From Neobacillus niacini (GTDB taxonomy: Bacteria; Bacillota; Bacilli; Bacillales; Cytobacillaceae): DNA of 64,000 bases. The notes beneath the pieces are model-generated. The model saw only the letters and a list, made by a program, of their open reading frames with translations. It was not told the DNA's origin and did no database searches. The stretch lies in the NCBI RefSeq assembly GCF_000759675.1, contig NZ_BAWM01000152.1, positions 186,001 to 250,000 on the forward strand, read 5' to 3'. Every line of letters begins with the position of its first letter. Position 1 is the stretch's first letter. Below are positions 1-8,991 of the stretch, piece after piece. The position numbers and the translations under genes were made by a program.

Positions 1-99
1 GGTGTCTTGGATATTGACTCACCAGATAAAAATCGCTTTGATGAATTAGACCAAGAGAAGTTAGAAGAAATTACAGACATTCTTGTTGATCATTTGTAA
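1..99 (+). CDS. GAF-domain protein, C-terminal end only (YtsP-like)
   Basis: The first 96 bases read open from base 1 and stop at TAA 97-99, giving 32 residues. The segment GVLDIDSP followed by an acidic helix is typical of the end of GAF-domain proteins of the free methionine-sulfoxide reductase/YtsP type. In Bacillus subtilis ytsP lies near rpsD, which fits. The catalytic part lies outside the window, so activity cannot be judged. The gene is cut by the window edge, not broken. Confidence 0.6.
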   Translation, partial: GVLDIDSPDKNRFDELDQEKLEEITDILVDHL

Positions 100-103
100 A
101 ATT

Positions 104-128
104 AAAAACTCGCCGTGGCGAGTTTTTT
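104..128. terminator. Bidirectional terminator
   Basis: An ACTCGC/GCGAGT stem is flanked by A5 on the left and T6 on the right. It sits between the convergent GAF gene and methionine gamma-lyase gene and can serve both. Confidence 0.8.
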
Positions 129-1314
129 ATATTTTTTCAAGTGCTTGGTCTAAGTCTTCTTGTATATCCTCCCATGCTTCAAGCCCCACTGACAGTCGGA
201 GTAATGTGTCCTCTATTCCCATTTTTCTTCGTTCTTCTACTGGAACGACAGCATGCGTCATGGTGGCGGGGTGCTGTATCAACGTTTCAGCATCCCCTAA
301 ACTCACTGCTATTTTTATCAATTTTAATTGATTCATAAATAATTGAGCTGTCTGCTTTGATCCTTTAATCGAAAATGAAATTAAGCCACCTGGTTTTTTC
401 ATTTGTTTTTGCATGATCCTATTATCGTCTACATAGTCACTATTGCCAGGAAAATAGAGCTTTTCAACTTTTGGATGATTACGTAAAAATTCAACGAGCT
501 TGCTTGCATTCTCACAATGACGATCCATCCTTACGGGAAGTGTTTTTATCCCTCGTAGTAAAAGCCAAGCATCAAAGGGAGAGACAGTGCCGCCGATGTC
601 TTTTTGTGTTGTTCTTGAGACCTGTTGGATAAAATCACTTTTGCCAACAACGATTCCAGCAATAACATCACCGTGACCACAAATATATTTTGTTGCACTG
701 TGAATAACAACATCACATCCAAGGCTGATAGGTGTTTGTAAATACGGAGAGCAAAATGTATTATCCACCACAACAGGAATTCCACGTTGATTTGCGATGC
801 TGGCAACTAATTCTAAGTCAACTAGTTTCATGGTTGGATTAATCGGGGTTTCTATATAAATACATGCAGTATTTGGGCGAATCTCTTCCTCTAGAATTTC
901 TTTTGATGACATTAATGAAAAATCATGAGCGATGTCATATTTATCTTTTAACAATTGTAGTAACCCATACGTACAGCCATATACACCTTGCGAACACAAG
1001 ATACGGTCACCTGTTTTGGTTAATGCGGTTAACACGGCTGATACTGCTGCCATCCCTGAGGAAAAGGCCAAACCTGCTTCCCCTTGTTCAAGCTTCGCCA
1101 TCCGGTCTTCGAGAATTTTAACTGTTGGATTGCCCAGACGGGAGTAAATATATCCTTCTTCTTGACCTGCAAATCTCCTTTCCCCTTGCTCTGCACTAGC
1201 AAAGGTGAATGTAGAAGTTTGATATAAGGGAGGAACTAGACTTCCTTGATGTTCATCTGAAAGATACCCCGAATGAATTGCTTCCGTTTCAAAACGAAAA
1301 TTTTTATTTTCCAA
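127..1314 (-). CDS. megL: Methionine gamma-lyase (Cys/Met metabolism PLP enzyme)
   Basis: A PLP-dependent gamma-elimination enzyme that would convert methionine to methanethiol, 2-oxobutyrate and ammonia. The PLP lysine is in SATKY (K209 from the chosen start). The YGCT cysteine (C114) corresponds to the active-site Cys typical of methionine gamma-lyases and favours that activity over cystathionine lyase. The reading frame is open to an ATG at 1377, but TTG at 1314 is preferred. It has GGAGGGG 5 nt upstream, gives a family-typical 395 residues, and avoids a start lying upstream of the likely -10 box (1364-1369). A perfect cre site lies in the leader. Cystathionine gamma-lyase remains an alternative. 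Confidence 0.85.
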   Translation of the reverse strand: MENKNFRFETEAIHSGYLSDEHQGSLVPPLYQTSTFTFASAEQGERRFAGQEEGYIYSRLGNPTVKILEDRMAKLEQGEAGLAFSSGMAAVSAVLTALTKTGDRILCSQGVYGCTYGLLQLLKDKYDIAHDFSLMSSKEILEEEIRPNTACIYIETPINPTMKLVDLELVASIANQRGIPVVVDNTFCSPYLQTPISLGCDVVIHSATKYICGHGDVIAGIVVGKSDFIQQVSRTTQKDIGGTVSPFDAWLLLRGIKTLPVRMDRHCENASKLVEFLRNHPKVEKLYFPGNSDYVDDNRIMQKQMKKPGGLISFSIKGSKQTAQLFMNQLKLIKIAVSLGDAETLIQHPATMTHAVVPVEERRKMGIEDTLLRLSVGLEAWEDIQEDLDQALEKI

Positions 1315-1334
1315 GCTGACCCCTCCAATTTTTT

Positions 1335-1348
1335 TGTAAACGTTTTCA
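1335..1348. promoter_or_regulatory. cre site (CcpA operator) in megL leader
   Basis: TGTAAACGTTTTCA matches the degenerate cre consensus TGWAANCGNTNWCA at every position. It lies between the putative megL -10 box and the TTG start, where bound CcpA would block elongation. ccpA itself is at 31257-32255. Binding is inferred. Confidence 0.65.
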
Positions 1349-1363
1349 ATTCTATTCGTTTCT

Positions 1364-1369
1364 ATTATA
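1364..1369 (-). promoter_or_regulatory. Probable -10 box of megL
   Basis: TATAAT on the minus strand, about 50 nt before the TTG start. I find no good -35 at 16-18 nt, so the promoter may be weak or activator-dependent. Confidence 0.4.
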
Positions 1370-1513
1370 CTATTCATTTACACTAGGTGAGGCACTCAAA
1401 TTCATTTTCATTAAAAAGTGCCATACTATCAGTTCTTGAAAAATCCAGCGTGTCCGGTGCCACAACTTGAATAACACCTTTAGCATGTAAAAAGTGTATT
1501 TCCTGAAATTGAC

Positions 1514-1543
1514 TTGACATATTGATGAATAAAATTATATAAT
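1514..1543 (+). promoter_or_regulatory. SigA-type promoter of rpsD
   Basis: TTGACA (1514-1519), an 18-nt spacer, then TATAAT (1538-1543). Transcription would start near 1550, leaving about 195 nt of leader before rpsD. Confidence 0.75.
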
Positions 1544-1549
1544 ATTCTT

Positions 1550-1740
1550 TGTGTAAAATAACTGCAGCCTATGTGAACACGTGAATGGTCTCATTTCGTT
1601 CCTCATAAGTCATTTTTACTTATGATGGTGTATCTTGTAACCCTCTGCTGCTAGGGCGAAGGTGCATGAAAACAAAATGGCTATCATTGATGTTTCATAA
1701 CGGTTTTTATTTTACCAAAATAAAAACACTAAGGAGGAGT
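1550..1740 (+). promoter_or_regulatory. rpsD leader, probable S4 autoregulatory RNA
   Basis: Long untranslated leader between the promoter and the GGAGGAG ribosome site of rpsD. It ends in an AT hairpin (TTTTTATTTT/AAAATAAAAA, near 1704-1727) just before the ribosome site. In B. subtilis, S4 represses its own translation through the rpsD leader. I infer the same here from position and length, and have not verified the known fold. Confidence 0.45.
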
Positions 1741-1745
1741 CATTC

Positions 1746-2348
1746 ATGGCTCGTTATACTGGCTCTAGCTGGAAAATCTCTCGTCGTCTTGGAATCTCTC
1801 TAAGCGGCACAGGTAAAGAATTAGAAAAGCGTCCTTACGCTCCTGGACAACATGGTCCAAACCAACGTAAGAAGCTTTCTGAATACGGATTGCAATTACA
1901 AGAAAAGCAAAAACTTCGTCACATGTATGGAGTAACTGAGCGTCAATTCCGTAACCTTTTTGACAAAGCTGGCAAAATGGGTGGGGTTCACGGTGAAAAC
2001 TTCATGATCCTACTTGAATCACGTCTTGACAACGTAGTTTACCGTTTAGGTTTAGCTCGTACTCGTCGTGCAGCTCGTCAATTAGTTAACCACGGCCACA
2101 TCTTAGTTGATGGTTCTCGTGTAGATATCCCATCATACCGTTTAGCTGCTGGTCAAACAATCAGCCTACGTGAAAAATCACGTAACCTTGATGTTGTTAA
2201 AGAAGCAATTGAAGTTAATAACTTCGTACCTGACTACTTAACATTTGATGCAGACAAGCTTGAAGGTACTTTCACTCGCTTACCAGAGCGTTCTGAATTA
2301 CCAGCTGAAATTAACGAAACTCTTATCGTTGAGTTCTACTCTCGTTAA
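1746..2348 (+). CDS. rpsD: 30S ribosomal protein S4
   Basis: Primary 16S rRNA-binding protein that nucleates assembly of the 30S body. The 200-residue product has the full family length, with the N-terminal S4 domain and the S4 RNA-binding fold (RLDNVVYRLGLARTRRAARQ, around residues 92-111). A strong GGAGGAG site lies 6 nt before the ATG. The gene is monocistronic between its own promoter and a strong terminator. In B. subtilis tyrS follows directly, whereas here about 20 kb of accessory DNA intervenes. Confidence 0.98.
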   Translation: MARYTGSSWKISRRLGISLSGTGKELEKRPYAPGQHGPNQRKKLSEYGLQLQEKQKLRHMYGVTERQFRNLFDKAGKMGGVHGENFMILLESRLDNVVYRLGLARTRRAARQLVNHGHILVDGSRVDIPSYRLAAGQTISLREKSRNLDVVKEAIEVNNFVPDYLTFDADKLEGTFTRLPERSELPAEINETLIVEFYSR

Positions 2349-2375
2349 TTGATTTGCTTATTAAATAGCAATCAC

Positions 2376-2420
2376 AAAAACCCTAGAAACTGCGTTAAAT
2401 CAACGCTTCTAGGGTTTTTT
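2376..2420 (+). terminator. rpsD terminator
   Basis: Long stem AACCCTAGAA...TTCTAGGGTT followed by T6. Confidence 0.9.
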
Positions 2421-2464
2421 ATTTTTATTATGCTTAGTAGAATATTGTATTCTCCCCCAAAGAA

Positions 2465-2914
2465 ATGGGGGGAATTGGGGGGCTCTTGGGGGAAGTTTTA
2501 ACAAAATTATTCAAGTGGACAGACGTATACTGCTTTGTAAAAATCCATTTGACATCGCTCCCGACGGTACCATTGGCCCAAAGGCAAACGCTGTTGGGAT
2601 CGCCATCGAAAATGTTGGCAACTTTGATCTTGGCCGCGATGTCATTGACTGCGGAACAAAAAGAAACAATTGTTACCGTTACCGCGTTACTTTGTATAAA
2701 ATTTGGCTTAACCCCTTCGATTGACAGCATCACCTACCATCATTGGTGGGATTTAAGAGCGAAGGCAAGAGTGTTAGATAACGGTCCGGACTATAATGTT
2801 AAAACCTGCCCCTGTACTGGATTTTTTGGAGGCAATTCAACAACTAGTGCAATAAATAATTTTTACCCGCTAGTGTCCCGTAAAATACAAGAATTAATAA
2901 ATTCGAATCAATGA
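2465..2914 (+). pseudogene. N-acetylmuramoyl-L-alanine amidase remnant (frameshifted)
   Basis: Two frames must be joined to recover the family. In the frame starting near 2515 the segment DIAPDGTI...NAVGIAIENVGNFD resembles the middle of peptidoglycan-recognition/amidase proteins. Near 2640-2655 similarity moves to the frame of 2465-2914, which carries TAEQKETIV, TYHHWWDL and CPCTGFFGGN. The last motif is normally CPGTxFFGGN. No convincing N-terminal part or ribosome site is present. I read it as a decayed cell-wall amidase, possibly of phage origin, marking the left end of the accessory region. Confidence 0.7.
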
Positions 2915-2922
2915 GAAAAACT

Positions 2923-2949
2923 AAAAAACCCGCATGAATGCGGGTTTTA
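2923..2949. terminator. Bidirectional terminator after SagB-type gene
   Basis: AAAACCCGCAT/ATGCGGGTTTT stem with A and T runs on its two sides. It ends the RiPP maturation operon on the minus strand. Confidence 0.85.
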
Positions 2950-2969
2950 TTAGTGCACACTTGTTTTTC

Positions 2970-4556
2970 CTAGCTAATCAAACTCCCTTTTAACCAGGCG
3001 CGGGGACGGTATGGACCGACCGGGATTTGTATTAAGCTTGTTTTTTCTTTCGAATTAATCCCATAAAGTCCATCACATCGGTTTGCGTCAAATCCTAATA
3101 GCGGGTGCCCTCCCATTCCTAAAGCACACGATACCAAGAGCAATCGTTGCAAGAGTATGCCCGCTTCCATTTGCTGAATGCGGTATCCTCTATATCCCAA
3201 TTCCTTTTTGAGATGTTCCCTGTCTCCAACAACATGCAGACAGAGCGGAACTTGAAACAGATTTACATTGGGCATTGTTAATCCATTTTGTAAAAACTCT
3301 CGAAAATCTCCCTGAGTTATTCTTCGAAGTGCATGAGTGGCATTGTCATAAGAATAGGCACCATTTGGAACTCCTTCCACGTTGTAAAAACTACCATATA
3401 AAGAAACAGGACTCTCCACATTCCCATGTGTACCATCAAGGTCATTCTGATACGAGAAGGAAAAGGTCTCTTTTAACAAAGTGGATAGCTGCGTTTGACG
3501 GACTTGCCCCATCATAAAATCGATATCTGGAGAATGCCGCTCCCTGCAAACGGATGCAAGATCGTATGAAAAGCGCTCTGCAAAGGGAAGCAGGATCATT
3601 TCCGAATCTAAGGAAACTTTCACACTACTATCTTTCTTTATCTTCACAAACGACTCTGTTGTTTCAAACATGGATGCTTCATTGAATTTTCTCAAGATAG
3701 GATAATCTATTACCTTCTTAGAACGGTTATAGGAGGCATGCTCCAACAGCGGCACTTCCCGGCACAATTCAGTGGCAGAAACAATTTCCATTCTATTATG
3801 ATTGTTGCCTGCACTATTGACGTTTTGATTAACAGATAAAGGAATAACGGCATATACACTTTCATCCTGATCAGACAGCCCAAGCAAATGATTAATAGAC
3901 CTATCAAGAAATTGGTAGCATACCCGAGATGAAAACCCTATTCGTTTGGCCACTTCTAAAGATTGCCCAATTAACACACCTGCATCTAACCCTTGGAGCC
4001 TGTAGGAAAAATTATTGTATTTATAGAAATTTTTCCAAAATAGCGTCGAGACAAAAACAGTACAGAAACAGTCAGAAAGATCACAGCTATTTCCAAGACT
4101 TCTTGATAAGTATGAATCGTAATTTCCTTCTCGCAGCAAGAGGAGGCGATGGTGTGCCGCATCATAATGGTAAATTCCCATTGGTGTGTCCTTCAGCTTC
4201 ACATACACATATAATTCATTGGGATATAACGCCCCGCCAGAGGGTACAAATCTGCGTAATAACTGGGCATAGCTCACAGCACCTTTTTCCTCGGTGTCCT
4301 CGATTAAAGCGATTTGCGAGTATTTAGTAAGGCCGTATACATACCATAAGAAATGACCTAGCTCCTCCCGGCTGGGTTCAGCCTTAGCTTCCCGTCCGCT
4401 GAGTGTTAACGGTACATCTGCGTTCAGCGGAATCTCTGGCAAGCCCCGGTACAGTTTATAGGGAAGTGGTGCATCCTCCCAATCCACTTGCCAATCTGGA
4501 GGAGCAACTTTTTCCGTATCAAAGTGAAGATGATGTACAAATGTTTCTAGTTCCAA
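2970..4556 (-). CDS. SagB-type azoline dehydrogenase, tandem nitroreductase domains (RiPP maturation)
   Basis: FMN-dependent dehydrogenase of the SagB/ThcOx family, expected to oxidise thiazolines to thiazoles on the RiPP precursor. The 528 residues contain two nitroreductase-like modules. Module 1 is roughly residues 60-255 (PSGGALYPNE, LDAGVLIGQSLEVAKRIG) and module 2 roughly 325-520 (VNLFQVPLCLHVVGD, EAGILLQRLLLVSCALGMG). The start is TTG with GGAGGAGGTG 5 nt upstream. It is the last gene of the operon, 22 nt after the YcaO gene. Which module binds FMN productively cannot be told from sequence alone. Confidence 0.85.
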   Translation of the reverse strand: MELETFVHHLHFDTEKVAPPDWQVDWEDAPLPYKLYRGLPEIPLNADVPLTLSGREAKAEPSREELGHFLWYVYGLTKYSQIALIEDTEEKGAVSYAQLLRRFVPSGGALYPNELYVYVKLKDTPMGIYHYDAAHHRLLLLREGNYDSYLSRSLGNSCDLSDCFCTVFVSTLFWKNFYKYNNFSYRLQGLDAGVLIGQSLEVAKRIGFSSRVCYQFLDRSINHLLGLSDQDESVYAVIPLSVNQNVNSAGNNHNRMEIVSATELCREVPLLEHASYNRSKKVIDYPILRKFNEASMFETTESFVKIKKDSSVKVSLDSEMILLPFAERFSYDLASVCRERHSPDIDFMMGQVRQTQLSTLLKETFSFSYQNDLDGTHGNVESPVSLYGSFYNVEGVPNGAYSYDNATHALRRITQGDFREFLQNGLTMPNVNLFQVPLCLHVVGDREHLKKELGYRGYRIQQMEAGILLQRLLLVSCALGMGGHPLLGFDANRCDGLYGINSKEKTSLIQIPVGPYRPRAWLKGSLIS

Positions 4557-4578
4557 TTTTACACCTCCTCCATTTCAA

Positions 4579-6516
4579 TTATGGGAATGGGTGGGGATCT
4601 GAATTAAGCTGTTCATACGATAACGGCTGTTCCATAAATCCAAGTTTCATTGGCACTTTAAGGACCCTCTCCAGCCCTTTTACACGGGTCAGGTGATGTC
4701 CGAATGTCATCGGTAACATACCAGGGATCAATACCTTCACACAGAATAATCCATTCCGTTTGGTTATCGGTGTCGTTTGATCCACCACAATTACCTCCAG
4801 ATCTAACCGGTGGAACCTCTGAAGAATATCCTGAAGATCTTCCTTCAAATCAGTAGTTGCAGGCGTCTCCTTAAATTCTTCTGCAAATGTACGTAATGGA
4901 CGTTGATCATCCAGTAAAAAATTCAGCCGTTCCTCTGCTTCCCGCAGCCCGTATAGCATACCATGGTCCTCCATGGTACGTACTTCGTACGGATTCTGTA
5001 ACATATGTTGATATTTTTGCTCGTTTGCCTCCAGTTTTTCGTCATGCACCATCATTCCCGCAAGCTCGTAAATTGCGCTTTTTACAGCCCTTACAGGATC
5101 AGGGTTAGCTCCGGCTGCACAAATGAGGTTTACCCCCTTGGATCTTCTGTTTTTTGCTACTGCCCACACACTTGGAATTCCATGCTCCATCGTCGAATTG
5201 AAAAAATGAAGGTCATATCCCGCCACCTCACGCATACGGTCGACCATCAGCTGTAATTCTTTATCGTTAGCCGAACTAAGGTCAAGACGTGGAAGTGGAA
5301 GTTTTGCATACCAGGTTAACAAGAAAGAATCTCGCTCGACAACCTCCATAATGGCATGAAAAATGGCTTCTTCTAAACTGCCCCCTAATGCACATCCATT
5401 AGATGTTTCATAAACAAAGCCCTCCCCATGTCCCAAACTGTAATAGGCGAGTAACTGCGGAACCAATACAGAACGTTCTTGTAAAAACGAATAGCCCCAG
5501 ACCCAATTCATTGGAGTATCAGGATCAAACGGTTTAAAGGGAAACTGAGGCTTTGTATATTGTTCCTTTTCATGCAAACCTACTCTTTCAGGGTTTAGTG
5601 CATTTTGCTTTAAATTATGATAACTATCACGAACTACCGTCCTTTTGCCTCGAGGCTCGATTCCGCAATATCGTTCCAAACCCTCTAAAATGGCAGTCAG
5701 CTCACTCATTTCATAAGAATTAGACCGGCCAGCAACTCCCTCGTCCGCTTCAAATAAAGGCATGTTCACTAAAACATCAGCAAATGGAAGGGTGATATCC
5801 TGCATCTTTCCATTCATGATACCAGTACGGTAATCCAGATAGTCTTTGACCAGTACTGTTTTAAATTCATCCATCGAACGGCTGCGATAACCACTGCTAT
5901 TAAATTTAGGACTAGATTCTAACCTAATTTGAGCTAATTCTGGTGTATCTTCAGGTATTGGACTGCAAATTGGGCATGAGGAATTAGGCAAGAAATAGTG
6001 ATTAAAATTTGTTAACGTTCTCAAGTTAATAATGAACACTCTTTCTTCTAAATTGCAGGGTTCTCCTTTAAAAACCCTCTGCACTTCGTTACATATCAAA
6101 GCTGCCATTTGTGATAGTCCTGTTCTTGATGCCCATGCATCTTGCATGACACCTTCTCCGGCTGCCATCTTTAGCTGTAGCTGCCACATTTCTTTCCGAT
6201 CGGATCCAGCTATCATGCGCCGGATGTCAGCGCAGAATGAACATCCCGGTGTATCGGGGCGAACTAAAGGACCAATGATTCCCTCTCCAAACGAAACGAA
6301 ACCTCGAAGCCACGGGATCATAGTGTTCCTGTATTTTTCTTCTGCTTTTTGATGAATGGCTGGATTCCAGGCATCGCTCAGCACCAGAGCTAATTCTGTT
6401 TCTTCGGGTACTTCTTCTAATAGGCTTTGACGCCTAACAAGATAATTGCCGGACAATTGATCAAAAACATAATCCGCTAATAAACCCTCTCCGTCAATGA
6501 GAATATGGGCGGCCAT
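4579..6516 (-). CDS. Fused TOMM cyclodehydratase: E1-like/zinc domain plus YcaO
   Basis: ATP-dependent cyclodehydratase expected to turn precursor cysteines into thiazolines. The N-terminal third is the TOMM E1-like (C protein) part, with a probable zinc tetrathiolate C92/C95 and C181/C184 (CSFC, CPIC). The YcaO part follows from about residue 225 (RSNSYEMSELTAILEGLER, EEAIFHAIMEVVERDSF). The protein ends exactly in PHPFP, the PxPxP tail characteristic of azoline-forming YcaO enzymes. The ATG overlaps the stop of the upstream F-protein gene by one base (TAATG), implying translational coupling. It corresponds to the HcaD-type fusion of heterocycloanthracin clusters. Confidence 0.92.
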   Translation of the reverse strand: MAAHILIDGEGLLADYVFDQLSGNYLVRRQSLLEEVPEETELALVLSDAWNPAIHQKAEEKYRNTMIPWLRGFVSFGEGIIGPLVRPDTPGCSFCADIRRMIAGSDRKEMWQLQLKMAAGEGVMQDAWASRTGLSQMAALICNEVQRVFKGEPCNLEERVFIINLRTLTNFNHYFLPNSSCPICSPIPEDTPELAQIRLESSPKFNSSGYRSRSMDEFKTVLVKDYLDYRTGIMNGKMQDITLPFADVLVNMPLFEADEGVAGRSNSYEMSELTAILEGLERYCGIEPRGKRTVVRDSYHNLKQNALNPERVGLHEKEQYTKPQFPFKPFDPDTPMNWVWGYSFLQERSVLVPQLLAYYSLGHGEGFVYETSNGCALGGSLEEAIFHAIMEVVERDSFLLTWYAKLPLPRLDLSSANDKELQLMVDRMREVAGYDLHFFNSTMEHGIPSVWAVAKNRRSKGVNLICAAGANPDPVRAVKSAIYELAGMMVHDEKLEANEQKYQHMLQNPYEVRTMEDHGMLYGLREAEERLNFLLDDQRPLRTFAEEFKETPATTDLKEDLQDILQRFHRLDLEVIVVDQTTPITKRNGLFCVKVLIPGMLPMTFGHHLTRVKGLERVLKVPMKLGFMEQPLSYEQLNSDPHPFP

Positions 6517-8462
6517 TAGGATTCCTCCTCTCGAACCTGCACACCATACACCCCTGCTAATTCCTGTTTTAAAAAAGGTTCGAACGCAAGATCATAAACG
6601 ATTAGACGTTTGCTGTTTTGGTTCAAAACCTGAATGGAAGATTGTAATAGCTCCAATTGTGTTATTTCTTCACAAGAAGGTGCTTCGAGTTTAAATTCCT
6701 TTTCTTTCAAAAAAACAGCTGACTCCGATATTCTTTCGGTTGCATGCACCTGATTTTGTTCATCCAAAAGCGCTTGTTGTAATGCATTCCGTAAAGCCAT
6801 CGTGGTATTTAAACCTATACAAGTGTACTGACGCCCCTGCGACTTTACCCATATTACGGGGAAGCCTAGTATTTCATTTTCTAAACCGATGGTCGGTGTA
6901 CCATTTAAGGTAGTCAGGGCATTTAAATAAAATCTGCAGCATTGATCTTCAATTTGTCCCAATTGTACGCGAAAAACAGGATTCAGTGGATCCTCCTTTT
7001 TATTTCTCAATTCTTTCTCTAAATAGGCTTGCAAGCCGCGACAAACTGCCTCTTCGATTGTTTCCCCTGCACCAATGCCGATCAAATCTCCTGCTATGTT
7101 TTCACCAGCCTTATCTTTTAGATCACTACATTCCTTGAACATTTGTAAAACATACATTTCAATACCAGTCAGTCCCGCTTCCCTCTTTGCCTCCTCATGT
7201 GTAAAACCCGAACAGACAACCGCTGGCAGTAGGTCTGCTGGCCCCTCTGACACTGGATTAGCCGCTTGAACATAGCACTGCGAAAGAGGAAGCTGTGTCA
7301 AGTTTCGCTCCTCCCAGGTATGGAAAATTCCTGTTTCTTCCGAAGTTAATAGACTGAAATATTCCAAGAGGTTACTCGAAGGTTCGTTTTTACTCTTTTC
7401 TTGCTTTATCCTTACATCAAGATCTTCCATCAGTTCAGAAGGGGCAGCTTTATTGGAAACCAATGGATGTGTGATGAATGAAATCCAGTCTCCCTCAAGC
7501 GTTTCAAGATCAAGTTTGTAAATTTGGTTACTCTGATTTGACTCTGCAATTCCTGTAGCCTTCTTAAAAAACTCGAATACGGTGACATTGGCCAGAATGG
7601 CTCCGACAGTTGTAGAGAAAGATTGGGGCTGCCGATCTAATTGCAATGAAGATTGATGGATTCGGCGCCATGCTGACTCCCAGCATCCCTCTGATTCCGG
7701 ATGAACCAATGGACCAGCAAGCCCCACTTGGTCTAAACATATGGCAGGAAAAAATTCTTTCTTTTGCTCTTTACAAACCATATTCAGATTCCTAAGTTCA
7801 TTTACATTTCCATCCGGTGTGACATATAGAATCCAATCATACGGACGCAAAGCTTCTTGCCAAAAACTCCTTCCCTCCCTTTTTTCAAATGGGACCTGCT
7901 CAACCTCCACTTCAGAATCAGCATAGTAGGCATTGCGCACTAACTCATTTATCCGCAATTGATTTGATGGTACTGAATCAGTCAACATGAAATGGAATTT
8001 GGGAAGTCCCGATTCAATTAATGCGGCAGCCAATGAAACCATAAAGGCTCCAGAACCGATAGCCAAAACTTTAGTTTGACGGAATTCTTGAAAACGGTAC
8101 GCACCAGAATCTACAAAATTCTCGATAAATTCAATTTGTGAAGCATACTTTTCTAGGACTTTTGGGTTTAATTCATGTGTCCTATCTTGGCTAACATCTC
8201 GAACAAAGCCATTCTTGTACAACGTTTCTCCAAGCTCATATACCCTGTTACGATACTGCGCCGTTAATCCCTCTGTTATATCTCCCAATGATTGCTCCCC
8301 GTTAAACAGCGGCATTAATTTTTCAATCCATTGATAAATCGTATTTCCTTCCATTCGGAATGAACTTAAGTTATTTCGAAAATACACACCACCCTTTGGA
8401 TCTGGTAGATAAAATGAATCCCTTTTGACCTTCAAACGTGTGGACGAGGTAAGTTTTGTCAT
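6516..8462 (-). CDS. Ocin-ThiF-like leader-binding F protein for thiazole RiPP maturation
   Basis: Matches by size and context the putative thiazole-containing bacteriocin maturation family (ocin_ThiF_like, about 650 residues). In heterocycloanthracin clusters the member HcaF binds the leader peptide and presents it to the cyclodehydratase. Residues about 15-90 look like the PqqD-like winged-helix recognition element (FYLPDPKGGVYFRN to LYKNGFVRD). A Rossmann-like strand with GSGAF follows at about 131-142. It is the first gene of the three-gene operon, with AAGGAGGAG 4 nt before the ATG and a TATAAT-like box at 8506-8511. No catalytic ThiF residues are evident, consistent with a binding role. 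Confidence 0.88.
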   Translation of the reverse strand: MTKLTSSTRLKVKRDSFYLPDPKGGVYFRNNLSSFRMEGNTIYQWIEKLMPLFNGEQSLGDITEGLTAQYRNRVYELGETLYKNGFVRDVSQDRTHELNPKVLEKYASQIEFIENFVDSGAYRFQEFRQTKVLAIGSGAFMVSLAAALIESGLPKFHFMLTDSVPSNQLRINELVRNAYYADSEVEVEQVPFEKREGRSFWQEALRPYDWILYVTPDGNVNELRNLNMVCKEQKKEFFPAICLDQVGLAGPLVHPESEGCWESAWRRIHQSSLQLDRQPQSFSTTVGAILANVTVFEFFKKATGIAESNQSNQIYKLDLETLEGDWISFITHPLVSNKAAPSELMEDLDVRIKQEKSKNEPSSNLLEYFSLLTSEETGIFHTWEERNLTQLPLSQCYVQAANPVSEGPADLLPAVVCSGFTHEEAKREAGLTGIEMYVLQMFKECSDLKDKAGENIAGDLIGIGAGETIEEAVCRGLQAYLEKELRNKKEDPLNPVFRVQLGQIEDQCCRFYLNALTTLNGTPTIGLENEILGFPVIWVKSQGRQYTCIGLNTTMALRNALQQALLDEQNQVHATERISESAVFLKEKEFKLEAPSCEEITQLELLQSSIQVLNQNSKRLIVYDLAFEPFLKQELAGVYGVQVREEES

Positions 8463-8533
8463 TCAGCTCCTCCTTCATTCAAAGCAATCCTAATTATGCA
8501 CTATCATTATATGTTCATTTATTTGTCCATTAT

Positions 8534-8895
8534 GAATAGAAAAGTGGAAGCGCCCTGGTCAGCGGCGTATGGCCTCCTCGAAAAAGCTAACGCATTTTCT
8601 TCGTGCGATGCCTATGCTGCCGAAGCTTTCCCTGTGGAGCGCTCCAACTGAGATAAAGGAAAACCGAAAAGCGCAAGCGCCTTGCTCAGGGGCGACAGGC
8701 ATAAGACGAGCCGGCGAGAAGGCTGTTTTTTAGCCTTCACGACGGATTGGCTTATGACCCCGAGCCCATAGGCGCTGAAGCTAGACAACACGAAGATCCC
8801 AGAGCGCATTCGTGCTTGACTTATCATAGGTAGGTAAAAATCCTAAAGGATTTTTACTTGTGGAGACCGAAGGACACTAGCCGCTAGGGCGCTGG
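8534..8895. repeat. Composite of dispersed palindromic intergenic repeats
   Basis: At least two repeat units are packed between the precursor and its maturation genes. The segment about 8537-8660 resembles 36426-36570 in the opposite orientation (shared CCTTTATCTCAGT, CATACGCC, CACTTTTC in complement). The segment about 8664-8790 matches 37950-38070 on the same strand, sharing CAGGGGCGACAGGCAT and TGGCTTATGACCCCGAGCCC around a different central hairpin. A perfect 10-bp hairpin lies at 8834-8857. The units have no coding content and look like small mobile or REP/MITE-type elements. Confidence 0.7.
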
Positions 8896-8944
8896 AGATG
8901 GACATTTCTCAACGTCTAATGATATAAATTCTGATATTACCCCC

Positions 8945-8991
8945 AAAAAAGAAGTGCCTCCTGCGGCACATATCCATGCAGGGGGCACTTC
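8945..8991 (-). terminator. Strong terminator directly after the RiPP precursor gene
   Basis: Minus strand: GAAGTGCCCCCTGC pairs with GCAGGAGGCACTTC (one mismatch), followed by T6. It separates the precursor transcript from the maturation operon and would keep precursor RNA short and abundant. Confidence 0.9.
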
